Shown here piece after piece: positions 13,139-24,600 of a stretch of DNA of 64,000 bases. The translations under genes were made by a program, and so were the position numbers. The notes under the pieces are model-generated. The model made no database searches. It saw only the letters and a list, made by a program, of their open reading frames with translations, and was not told the origin of the DNA. Positions within the stretch are counted from its first letter, which is position 1. The number at the start of each line of letters is the position of its first letter. The DNA comes from Strigamia acuminata (Eukaryota > Arthropoda > Chilopoda > Geophilomorpha > Linotaeniidae): positions 10,044,001 through 10,108,000 of the forward strand of contig OX442316.1 in assembly GCA_949358305.1 (NCBI GenBank), given 5' to 3'.

Positions 13139-13943
13139 TTATTTGGTAAATGCATCTACAATTGTTTGTACCAATTCGTCCCTGTTTTCTCGCGAAACCT
13201 GTGAATTAATCAAAAAAAATTATGAAATCATCATCAAATTAATCAATTGGGCGCTCAAATTAAATTTACGTGGATTAGATTGATGTCACTTCGAGATCTT
13301 AAAGTGTCCACTAAAGGTATTTGTTTGTTCGTAGACAGGGGGATTGTGGCTAGAATGAATTGTTGCTTATCATTACTAAATAATTCCATAACGGTCTGTT
13401 GGAACGATTTGCTAAATAATTCCATTTTTCCAATTTCGTCTATAACAAGCACGACATCTTTGTCCTGAAAGTTTTTCAAAAAATATATAATGGAATTTAT
13501 GCAGGCTATTTTCGGACATAACCTGTTTGAGATTAGGTAAGGCGACGGATTCGAAAGATTTCAAATTAACACTATATTTGCCCACTCGATATGAATCGCT
13601 ATTTGTTGTAGTACTACAAGTAAAAACAAGAAAAATTAATTTTAAAAATGGACAAAACCTTCCTTTTTATTCATCTTACCAAACTCTAGCTAAAGGACCA
13701 CGATTGCCAGCCAGGCTAACTATATCAAAACCGGTTCGTTGGCCATCCTGTCTCACTTCTTCAGTGAAAAATCCAATCGTTGGAGTTTGTCGTCTGCTCA
13801 ATTCCTTACACACTTTCGTGATCAATGTTGTCTTACCGACCCCTGGGTTCAGAAAATGGTTAGTTTTATTCTAATTTCAACTTTGTTCGATTACCTGGTG
13901 GTCCTGTTATTAAAATTCGATGTTTGCTCAAAGGAGTGGCCAT
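13139..13943 (-). CDS. NTPCR: Cancer-related nucleoside-triphosphatase (THEP1 family)
   Basis: A small NTPase of the THEP1/YjeE-like P-loop group that hydrolyses ATP, GTP and other nucleotides in vitro; its cellular role is unclear. Five exons: 13943-13895, 13842-13680, 13613-13523, 13464-13270, 13198-13139. They total 186 codons (185 aa; human NTPCR has 190). The Walker A P-loop is split by intron 1 (ITGPPG | VGKTTLITK). Then come FFTEEVRQDGQRTGFDIVSL, typical of the family, and the Walker B region VVLVIDEIGKMELFS. The end is VSRENRDELVQTIVDAFTK. Its 3' end faces PP5 (stops 243 bp apart) and its 5' end faces the TMEM179-like gene. Confidence 0.93.
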
Positions 13944-14108
13944 AATAAATACAATCAAGGTGCCAACAATTTTATAGGAGTGACTTTCCCGGAAGCGCCG
14001 TACGTAATGGATGGCCCTCGTGTGGTCAATTTTGACACATAATAACTATGGCTGAATATCACGAGGGATTTCTTGATTACGTATGATTGGAGATAATTTG
14101 TGGAAACC
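13944..14108. promoter_or_regulatory. Bidirectional promoter, NTPCR / TMEM179-like
   Basis: 165 bp between divergent start codons. It contains CCCGGAAGCG, an ETS-type motif common in bidirectional housekeeping promoters. No TATA box. Confidence 0.55.
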
Positions 14109-15015
14109 ATGGCAAATGTCAACTATTTACTGTTATCTCAATTAATTGTTTACGTATTTACATTTATACTATCTCTATGTTTGTTTGTTCCTGTCAGCAT
14201 CCATTTAAATAACTTTCGGTATTTGTTTTGGTTTTTTGTGCTAAAATGGCAATGTGTGCTTAATTTTTTTTTTTTTTTATTATTGTAGGGGCCACTGTCT
14301 TCTCTTTTCGTCTGGAAACTGGAGCAACAAAGGGCAGTTGATGGTAGAATGGAGTTCTTCATTTTACTGCAGCTATGTCATATTTGTTGGAGGAATTTTT
14401 GCAATCTCGTCTGTAATTCAAGTATACAGATTATCGATATTTTTGTACAAAGGCGTTGACAGGTATGAAAAAAATTATTTAATTTGTATTTACACGTCTA
14501 TATATATACATATTTTTTTTCAGTTCGTTTTTGTCTGCTTTTATTGATACAATTACCAGCACGCTTTTGTCTATTATGTCGTTAGCAGCAGCAATTTTCA
14601 TCACGCTTGGTTTTAAAGCCTGGTGTGATGCAATTACAACCAGATATATTTCGTAATATAAAATAAGTAATCCTAATAAATAGTATAATAATTCTTGTAC
14701 GTTTTTGGTTTAAGTTGTAAAGATGCTAGTTCAAGTGATATGGATGAGAAGGCGAATATTATAATTCCAGGATTTTATATTCAAATAGGCACAGCACAGG
14801 TATGAAATTTTTGTATTCGTTTGCACACGAGTAATAATAATTGTTTTATTTAGTTTGCAGCGTGGAGTGCATGGGTGTGTTCGGTTGCATTGGCTGTGTT
14901 CTCATTTTTGAAGATCTGTCAGTACCACCAGCGAGCAAATATTGTGGCTAGTATGGCAAAAGAGAGACAACGATTAGTTAGAGATCCGTATGACAAATCT
15001 CTTCCAATTGCGTAG
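14109..15015 (+). CDS. Transmembrane protein 179-like, four-TM membrane protein
   Basis: Five exons: 14109-14218, 14289-14462, 14524-14652, 14715-14799, 14854-15015, totalling 219 aa. There are four hydrophobic segments: LLLSQLIVYVFTFILSLCLF near the N-terminus, YVIFVGGIFAISSVIQVYRL, TLLSIMSLAAAIFITLGF, and AAWSAWVCSVALAVFSFLKI. The pattern GFYIQIGTAQFAAWSAW before the last segment is typical of the TMEM179 family. The cytosolic C-terminus is basic (AKERQRLVRDPYDKSLPIA). Vertebrate TMEM179 proteins have no established biochemical function. I chose the ATG at 14109 because an upstream in-frame start would be non-ATG. The assignment rests on topology plus the sequence before TM4. Confidence 0.75.
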
Positions 15016-15305
15016 GGTCTATCTGTTAAATACACAATTTTATTATTATTATTATTATATTAATTATTTACTGTATTGACTGTTTTACGTTCTACTTATG
15101 AATACAGTATTTGATTTGATATTTTCTCACTACTTTACAACTCATATGATTGAATAAGATATTTTTTTTATATTTTTGTGTGTATAATTATTGTAATAAA
15201 TAAATACCAAATGTAAATTACGATTTTTTAAATCTTTTTTCAGTGAATTGCACTCCACTTGAACAAATCGCAGAGGAAATCTTTTTGAACAAAACATCGA
15301 AATCT

Positions 15306-15425
15306 CATTTTATTTATTTATTTAGCATATTTGTTATTTATTTATTTATTTATTTGTTTCTTATTTATTAGTTTATTTCTTATTAATTAATTTGTTTCTT
15401 ATTTATTTATTTATTTATTTATTTG
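15306..15425. repeat. Interrupted (TTTA)n low-complexity repeat
   Basis: Runs of TTTA/TTTC units downstream of the TMEM179-like stop codon, in the spacer before PRPF39. It is probably 3' flanking DNA. Confidence 0.8.
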
Positions 15426-15888
15426 AATGCATTTAAATATTACGAAAAAAGAAATAAAAGTTGTTCGAGTTTCTTTCGGGGTTTCTTTACGTCTCTTTTA
15501 CATGTATAAATTTGTCAGTACCGCTATAAACACAAGTGAACGTATAGAAGCGGCGTTGTTTTCCAGGTTCCGTTCCCATAATACCACGCGATAGGCAATG
15601 GCTGCTGCTGTTGTGAATAACTACACCACTATTCCTTCCAGTGATAATCAAGGTAATCCTTCGTAGTGACAAAGTTTTGCACACAAATTCATACCGCATT
15701 TGCCCAATATTGAACGAATGACACAAAAAATTGGCGTATTTGGCTTCAAAACCGCCGCTAAACCGGATATTAAAATCCATGATTAGGCTTAAAGCTTATC
15801 CGTTGCCATTATTTCAAATACGACGCTATTATTTCCCTTTTTAATATTTCTAAAATTGCATTTTTCTTTTATTGTTTAAGCGAAAACC

Positions 15889-18800
15889 ATGGGCGCACAT
15901 ACCGAAAGTGGTGATTTTGAGTCCTCACATAGTCCTAAAGATGATCAGTCGCATTCAAACGACGAAGCTGGTCGAATAGGAGATAGCGACAAAGATTCGT
16001 CAAAAACAGAGGATGGATTACGAAGCAAGAAAGACAACGTTGAATTAGAAAAATACTGGAAAGCTGTCCGCGAGAATTGTCAAGATTTCACTGGTTGGAC
16101 TTACTTGCTTCAATTTGTGGAACAAGAGGTAAACATAAACAATACTGTTCACTTTATTACGTTTCATATTTTTCTTAAACATAATTACGTATTTATTCGA
16201 AGCATGCGTTGCAAAAACAAGGATGAAGTTAACATTATTTGCAGTTGATCTACTTTCTCATAGTAAAGCCCATAGCAATGAAAATTTCAAAAAAAAATTC
16301 AATATATATAATTAATATTTTACATTTTAATATTTATTTAAAAAAAATATAAAAATTTAACTAATATGTGCATACTTTTTTAATTAATTCTTTCTAGAAC
16401 GACTTAGACGATGCGAGAGAAGCTTTTGATGCATTCTTTGCTCGTTATCCTTATTGTTACGGCTACTGGAAAAAGTACGCGGACCTTGAAAAAAAGAATG
16501 GAAATATTGATAAATGCTTAGAGGTAACACACAGCGGATGTTTGTATTTTTATGTGTGGTGATATTGACGCTTTTATGACTGTTTTAATAGGTTTTTGAG
16601 AAGGGCGTAGCCGCTGTGCCGCTGAGTGTCGATTTATGGCTTCATTATTTGAATTTTTATAAAACTCAGCATAAAGACGACCCGGATGGCGAAGAAAAAG
16701 TGCGAGAGTAAGTTGAATCAATACATTTTGCAATTGTTGTGTGGTTTCTAATTTATTTGTTTTAATTTTGTAGGTTGTTTGAATATGCGACTGCAGCAGC
16801 TGGTATGGAATTTAAATCGGATCGTTTGTGGGAAATGTATTTGCATTGGGAAACTGAACAGAAACAACTGGCAAATGTCACTGGAGTATACGACAGATTG
16901 TTGAGCACTCCTTCTCACTTATATTCCCATCATTTCGAGAAGTAAGTTGAATTGAACTAGTTTTAAAACAATTTAAAACTTTTCCTTTTATATATTTATA
17001 TATATTCCAAAATTTGAAAAATTTTGATGTTCAAAATTTTTTTTATTTTTATTTTATTTTTATTTTTATTTTATTTTTGGTAAATTAATTAAGTTGAAAT
17101 TCTCACAGCTTGCTTCAGGATTGAACCTGCTGCCCGAGTGAAAATAAAAAATGTGCTAATGGCGATAGCTGAGTATGTTGCAGCTGATTTGCATGCATTT
17201 AATTGATAAGTTGCTTTTTACAGTGCTATGATGGTTTATAATTATTGACTTTGAATGTAGTTGGACGGAAATTAACCGTGTGTCCCTGTTCTAGGTTCCA
17301 AGAATTCGTTAACAACAATGATCCTAAAGAGATCGTGTCTGCGGAGGAGTATGCGCCGTTGAGGCAAGACATTGTAAATACAAAAACTAAGGAAGACGAC
17401 CAAGAGCCTATTCTTGGTGGAGAAACGCCGCCGCCCGGGATGGAGGACGATGCACCGCCTGGCGAGGATTCGGTCCCGGCTCAAGAAAAGGCGCCGGTGA
17501 GTTTAGCTCTTGTTGAAGAGCGAATTGTTATAAACATTTTATTTCTTGATGATAACGCAAGGGATTAGTATGCCGATTTAAAATTTTTCTTGCCTGCTTT
17601 TTCATGAGCTTTTGTTCTGTAATCTTAGACAGTTTTTGTGTTAAGCCCTCAAATTTCAAAAGCATCTTATTCACCGATTGGGCAAGATCACTTTAGACAA
17701 TTGTGAAAATATGTAAGAATCCTTTTTCTTCTTTGAAAAAGCGTTGAATGAGATTTTTGAGGGATTTTTGTAGCACGTATGTTGGGAATTAATTGTTGTT
17801 TTTTTGTGCTGTTGCGTAGCAAGTTGATGAAGAGACGGCGACGCTGAGAAGAAAGATCATTGAAAGTAGAAGGCAGCTTTATAAAGCGAATGAAGAGGAA
17901 GTAAGCAAGAGATGGGCTTTTGAGGAAGGGGTAAGTTGGAAAATGGCGTTTACAGTTTGGTTGCTTGATTGATTTTGTTTTAAATCTTAGATCAAACGCC
18001 CGTATTTTCACGTGAAACCGTTGGAACGAGCGCAGTTGAAGAATTGGCGCGATTATTTGGATTTTGAAATCGAAAATGGAAGTCAAGATCGGGTTGCGAT
18101 TTTGTTTGAACGGTGCATGATCGCTTGTGCGCTGTACGAAGATCTGTGGACTAAAGTAAGTCGGGTTATTTGGTTATTAATTATTTTTTTAGATAAATTT
18201 AATAGTAAAATTGTTCGTTTTTTTTAGTACGCGAAATATCTAGAGACGTTTAGCGACGAAGGTGCTAGAAATGTGTATTCTCGTGCTTGTAACATTCATC
18301 TTCCAAAGAAACCAAACATTCACATGGCGTGGGCTGCGTTTGAAGAACGGCTGGGTAAATTTGAAATTTAATGATTATAAAATGAAAAAAGTTTTAATTT
18401 TTTTTTTTTTAATTAAAGGTAATTTTGGTGGCGCATGGGAGATTTTGGATAATTTGGAGCGCACCTTACCAAATTACTTGCCGGTGGTGTTCAGACGAAT
18501 TAATTTGGAAAGGCGGCAAGGAAACAAGTCGGAAGTGGAAGAGCTATACAAGGCTTATATCGAGCAAGCAAAAACAAAGGAATTGGCCTCACATTTTGCT
18601 TGCAAATTTGCTCGATACTACTTCAAGGTATGTATTTAGAGGAATTGTAAATTGAGAATAATTTAGAAATACATATTCGTTTATTTTATGATTTATTTTG
18701 TTGAGTGAGTGTACATGAGCTTCCTCCTATCTTTTTTTTTCTCCTTAATTTCATTTCGCTGCACAAGTTCTGCGAGGCGCCATGTCAGTCACATTCTCCC

Positions 18801-20484
18801 GGAGAGGCTTCCGTAGTTTCTCATGTAATTGTAAAAATTTTATTTGAGACAAATTATTTTTTTGAGTTGATTGGAGTTCATAATAATTTCCGGAATAAAA
18901 CATTTTTACAGCTGTGGTCAGTGGTGCATACCATCACAGGTGGGTTTACTTCTATGCGGCTTCTAACAACGTTGATTTGTTATCATCTGCAAGTGTAAAA
19001 CCAAACTGAAATGAAATAATTATTAAGATAAATTGTGTTTATAAACATCTCCACGTTCGGAGTCTGTGCAGATTTGAATTAATCCTTTTTTCTCTCTGTT
19101 TCATGCTAATTTCAGACGAATAACGACTATGAAAAGGCGATCGAAATTCTCCGCGAAGCGTTGAAAAAGGACAAGGTTCGGTGGTTTTTAATTTCTTACG
19201 ATTATTTTTGATATCTGACATATCGCATTCATTAGTACTGATTCATTGGTTGCGTTCTTTTTTAGCTTTTTCTTTTACATTTTTTACACGGCTTGTGCTT
19301 GTTTTATGTAAATACCTCTTTAAAACATGTATATTGTACAAATTATCTATACATATATCTTTTATTGCCGTGTGTAAATTGTAATTTTACTCCGCTTCGC
19401 CAAGTGTCGGTTACTGGATCGCTCAAGGATAAAAACGTGGGCTGTTATACACTCGAAAAAAAATCTGTTTGGTGATTGAATCACCTTTGTAAACATGCAA
19501 CTTTGATTTCCAGTTCTGAATCACCTACAGCGAACTGCACTTGAGGGAGAGAAGGGAGTTAAGAATCATGGGGCGCATAGGTTTTGGCGTTGGAGGTAGT
19601 CTTGGAGAACGAGGTTTGATTATTGTTCTTTTATTTTTTTTATTTTCTTGTGCGTTAGAAAATTTTTCCCTCAGAGATACTATTTGAATGCCAAACTGGA
19701 ATATGAAACAGCCCGTGTTATTTATTTCTTACTTTGGGCGAAGACCAAGCCGAATAAATATGCGATTTGCTTCTTTTATTTGCAGGAAAATCCCAAGTTG
19801 TATCTGCAAATTTTCGACTGTTATTACCAGCAGTTTCCCATGAATGAAGACGCCATTTATAAGATCTTTGACGAAGCTGTGAGTGCGGAGCTTCCAGTCG
19901 AGATGAGGATTCTGTTCTCGCAGAGAAGACTTGAGTTTTACGAAGATTTCGGGAGCGACATAAAGCGGTAAGAAAGTTTAACTGTTTATGGTGGAAAAAA
20001 TATAATGTATATTTTTAATTATTAGATTGCAAGAATTATATGACGAACACGCTAAATTAACCAAGATCTTAAGTCAAGATAGGAAGAAACGAGGACTTCC
20101 GGATGATAGCCGAGGGTATTTTTTTATTTATTTTTTTTTATTTTGTGTATGTGTGGGTATTGATTTTTTTATTGGTTTTGTTGTAGGGACGAAGGAAGTG
20201 CGGAGAAGAAAGCTAAAATTGAAGCTAACGGAGTTGTCGCTTCTGCTATGCCAACTGCACAAACCGCAACAGCAGCGACCGATCAAACCGCAGCGGCTTA
20301 TAATTATGCCGCAGCTTGGCAGGGATATTCTCAAGCAGCAGACCCATCGGTTAGTGGAGAATTTGGCGGTTAAGTGTTCGGTTTTTGAGTCTAATTTTGT
20401 GTTTTTCTTTAGCAGGCTTATAATTATCATCAGGCAGCAGCTGCGTGGAATCCATACAGTCAACAGTACTATGCAAGTCATTGA
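15889..20484 (+). CDS. PRPF39: Pre-mRNA-processing factor 39 (U1 snRNP-associated HAT-repeat protein)
   Basis: A splicing factor that helps U1 snRNP recognise 5' splice sites. Exons: 15889-16128, 16398-16523, 16592-16707, 16774-16941, 17295-17496, 17820-17930, 17991-18155, 18228-18354, 18419-18627, 19116-19175, 19786-19967, 20026-20115, 20187-20349, 20413-20484. They total exactly 677 codons (676 aa; human about 669). HAT repeats run through most of the protein: [64 protein letters not shown]. The linker at about residues 220-285 is acidic and proline-rich. The conserved C-terminal block is [20 protein letters not shown]. The tail is rich in Ala, Gln and Tyr ([19 protein letters not shown]), like human YNYSAWYQ. 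An optional 42-nt exon and a NAGNAG acceptor are listed separately. Confidence 0.95.
19675..19716 (+). other. Possible 42-nt cassette exon of PRPF39
   Basis: This segment lies between the exons ending at 19175 and starting at 19786, and is preceded by CCCTCAG. It encodes [14 protein letters not shown] in the gene's frame with no stop, and 42 nt keeps the frame. The peptide looks like half a HAT helix. The donor (CGT|GTTATT) is weak. Other animal PRPF39 proteins join KKDK directly to ENPKLYL, so this exon would be optional. Confidence 0.4.
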
Positions 20485-20797
20485 TCGGAAACTTTCAAGA
20501 TGTGGAAGTTACTTCAAGTCATTTTTTGTGTTAAATGGGGGTTATGTTTATTTTGTTTTTTAATTTTGCCAAATGGTTTAAATTTTTATCATTTCGATCA
20601 TTCTTTCGAGCTTTGCAGAGAATGGGTGTTTTTCGTTTGGCAAGATGAGTGCACTTTGATCGATTGAGCACGTGTAAAATAAAAGATTCCATTTTTTTTA
20701 AAAAAAGTGAAATTTATCGAATTATAGGCGATGAGTATTTTTGCTGATTTTTAAGTGTTTTTTTTTTTTTCTATTTTTTTTTTTTTTTTTTTTTGCT

Positions 20798-21109
20798 ATC
20801 CATCAAGATCGTTCATATGCATAAATTTGTCCAAATTATCATTCATCAGTCGTTTAGTATCTAGTAGTTCCATGTTAATAGCAAACTTATAAATTGAAAT
20901 TGTATCTGCTATTTGATGCCAATAAAGTTTCAAGTTCTGGTGAAAATAGAAGTTGAAATTATACATTTCGTACGTTGACCGATCGCAACCGGTTGGATTA
21001 ATGGATAATTGAAAAACCCAATGCGGATTTTTGGCCAGGAAGTGCCCGGATGGAGTGTCGTCATACGTGGCCTCCATCTTGCAGCCACCTTGGATAGGGA
21101 CGCCTGCGT
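20798..21109 (-). CDS. Unrecognised exon or ORF, convergent with PRPF39
   Basis: On the minus strand, after a possible acceptor (ACTTTAG at about 21115-21109), the frame opens DAGVPIQGGCKMEATYDD. It continues through GHFLAKNPHWVFQLSINPTG to a TAG near 20798, about 103 residues with two Cys and many aromatic residues. The composition looks more like coding sequence than its surroundings. I do not recognise the family. Right after the stop the minus strand has about 40 nearly uninterrupted A residues (plus-strand T run 20758-20794). It could be the last exon of a small gene, a retrocopied fragment with a poly(A) tail, or chance. Confidence 0.3.
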
Positions 21110-21689
21110 CCTAAAGTTCGTCGACAGTCAGAAGATTAGGTACGAGGTACCGAACTTTTAGATATAAGGTAAAATAATTTTAAAATTTTTGTGCTTTGAT
21201 TCATCAAATGAGAAAAAATAGTTTGGTTGGATTTTTGGATGAACTCGAATGACTCGACGTCAAAACACGTTTGTGGATGAAAAGCGAGCGAAATAAACCA
21301 CAAACAATTAAAAATTATACCAAATTTGAGTTTTCTGAATAGTAGAAACCGCATTGATCGATTTGAATGGCAAATCAATACATAAAGGAACCGAAAACAT
21401 CTCTTCGGTGATGTTGATTAGGCTTACGGCGCGCCGCCCCCCTTGTATTACGTGTTATTTTGCCGGTTGTTATCGAAGCAAATAATTGCCCTTCTTATTA
21501 ATTAATTGTGTAATGTGTAGACAGAGCTGTTAATGGTTTCTATGTGTGTCTTTTGCCCGTTGTGGGACGGTTTATTTTCACAAATGTGGTAATTTATTGA
21601 TTACGATTAAATATTAATGCATTTTTTATGTTTTTTTTTTGTTTTGTTTTTGTTTTAGCAAGGAAAAGTTATAATAAACGAAAGCAAAC

Positions 21690-24600
21690 ATGACTACCGC
21701 CGTTGCTGAACCCCCAGTGCGAACTGAGCTGCAAGAGCTCCAGTTCAAGGCGAATTCAACGACCGATGAGGTATTTATTGTTTTAATATTATTATCCGAT
21801 ATTCCTTTTTACTTTTTTATTTTAAATTTTGGAATTTTTGTTTGTTTACAGTCGTTGGAAAGTACGCGACGGATGATGAACTTGTGTGAAGAGGTAATGT
21901 GTAAGAACATGTGACTTTTGTAGTGAAAATTTAAAATTTAATTGATAAGTTATTTATAGCTTTGCAAAACTGACTGGAGTTGAAAGCTTAAAAGTTATTT
22001 AGATGTTTAATTTAGGAGAAAAAAAAAATTGTCTTCTTGGACCTTAGTTTTTTATTTTTAGACTTAGAGATTTGTGTGATTTTTAATTTTGTATTGAACA
22101 ATGTTTGCCACTGAAATGAGCTACTGCATTTGGAAAATAATATCTACTTCTGTAGAGTAAGGATGCAGGTATTCGAACTCTGGTGGCTTTGGACGAGCAA
22201 GGAGGTAAGAATACGAAACGCCAGGAGTTTGTCAATTTTTGTCTGTTTTGTTTTGCAAAAAACTAAAAAAAATAAATTAAATCTTTTTATAAGCGGTTTT
22301 GCTTGTGTTGTCAGAATTTCTCTGATACAAATGAATTTGTTCGTCGTAACAAGACGTTTGGTACAATTTAAATGTCGCAAAAAAGTTACAAGTGTATTTG
22401 GCTTCAAAAAGAAATTTACGGACTTGTTAGATTTAATAGAGCTTGTTAAGGGGCACACTTTCCCACCATAGTAACCGGATATTGTTAGGAATGGCCAATG
22501 AATGAATCAAATTTAATTTTAAATTTGAATTTATTGGATTGTAGTTGATTGTACACGCACATTTGGGTCTGATATTATCATTGAATGTTTACTGATACGT
22601 GTCTTGCTATGAAAATTACATAGAAACTATTTTATTTAAGCTTTAAAGCGGAACTTTTTAACGAATCGAATGTTGCAAACCCCTGGGAACACATGGGGAG
22701 CTAGAAAATCTATTAAATCTATTTCGTATAATAACAACAATCCGCTTGAATAACATTAAAAAGCCTTTATGAATGCACTCTTTTTTGGCGTCGATTCAAA
22801 TTGTAGCAAGAAAAAAATCAGGAAAAAAATTACTTTTTGGTTCGATATTGATGCCTGAGTTATTATGGTTAAACACAGGAAGTAAATAAAGTTTCGCTCT
22901 TTATTTACCTTTTTTTTTGTTTAGAAAAATGTAATAAATATTTGCTTAAATTTGAAAGGAATGAATTCATTTGTTAAATATAATGGTGAACTGAAATGGT
23001 GTGTGAAATAGCTGCTGAATTGAAACAGCAAAACTTGTTTTTATTGAGTACTACTGCATCCTTGCTTTGCTGTTGACATGTTTACTAAAATTCGCTTCAT
23101 GGCTACTTCATTTCCTTTCTTATTACTATTGCATCTGACAGAGTAAAGAATATGGTATTCGCACACTTGTGGCCCTGGATGATCAGGGAGGTAAGGACGA
23201 TCTATAGATAAATCTTTTAAAACAACAAAAATCACTGGAACCACTGAATTCACATTTATTTTCGAGCACATTTGTTTTGTATCAAAAAGAAATATTATTT
23301 TTTTACTTTGTTTTTATTGGCTTGGATTATGAAAGTAGTTTAAAATAATTAATTTAATTTCTTGTAGTTTTTTGCATGTTTCGTTTTGTTTTTGGTTTTT
23401 TTTTTTTTTAAATTTTAGAGTCGTGAAGTAGGAATCCATACTTTAATTATGCTGGATGAACAAGGGGGTAAGCCGAGAGTTTAGTTGGTAAAAGTAATAT
23501 TTAATTTTATTTTGTTTTCCAGCACAGTTAATTTTCAAAGTTATTTTTAAAGAGAACAAAATGAAAAAATAAATTTACCGATGAGTATTTGATTGCATGG
23601 TAGCAAATATTTATTGTTTGCTTAGCACTTGCACATTTTTATACTGACTTGGCGCATGTTTCAATTTGGATGAAGCATGTTTTTATTTCTGTTTGCTTCA
23701 CTAAACACTAAAAATTAAAAAATCGTGAACCCGCACATAAAAATCAAGATATAAACCACGTGTTGTGTGTTTATATACTGTTTCTAAGCGGGTTTACGAG
23801 ATAAATGACAGAAATTGCAATTTTTCTTCCTAAATTGTTGAGAAAGCTTGGAATTTAGTGAAGAAAAGGTGCAAGTTGGATAATATTTTGGAGAGAAATG
23901 AAACTAATTTATTTATGTAACAGAGCAATTGGATCGAATCGAGGAAGGAATGGATCAGATCAATTGCGACATGAAAGAAGCTGAGAAGAACTTGACCGGA
24001 ATGGAAAAATGTTGTGGCATTTGTGTTTGCCCGTGTGGAAAGTAAGTCACTGTCAAACCCCCACGAATAGAATGTGCAGAAAGTAATTTGCTTTTGCCTT
24101 CCTAAATGGGCGATGGGAATGGGATTTAACTTGATAAGGAGTGGCGGAAGGATTGAATTTGTTTGTTCACAATTGTTTTTGGTTATTTCTTTAAGGCAAG
24201 CGAGTTTTAAAGAGGATGCTGATTATGAAAAAACATGGAAATCCAGTAATGATGGAAAAGTTGTTAGCAATCAGCCTGCTCGTGTTATGGATGATCGGAA
24301 TGGATTGGCACCTGGTGGTGGATATGTGGCCAGGTAAATTCGAAATATTGTACTTGTGCGATTAGGGTTATATATGTCGAACTTTGATAAATTCTGAAGT
24401 TTTATTTTGTGTATTAACTTGTGTTTTGTACTACAAAAAAATCAGAATTACAAACGACGCTCGTGAAGATGAGATGGAAGACAATATGCAGCAGGTCAAT
24501 ACAATGATCGGCAATCTTCGCAATATGGCAATTGATATGGGAACTGAAATAGGTTCACAGAACGAACAAGTTGACAGGATTAATATGAAGGTAGATTTTT

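Noticed and set aside
18629-19115. Extra PRPF39 exon such as 18911-18939 (CTGTGGTCAGTGG... between AG and GT)
   Set aside because: The lengths do not keep the frame, and the known protein is continuous across this intron (YYFK|TNNDYEK).
22130-22471. 113-codon plus-strand frame across SNAP-25 exon 3a
   Set aside because: It is in the wrong frame for the exon and is mostly intron translation.
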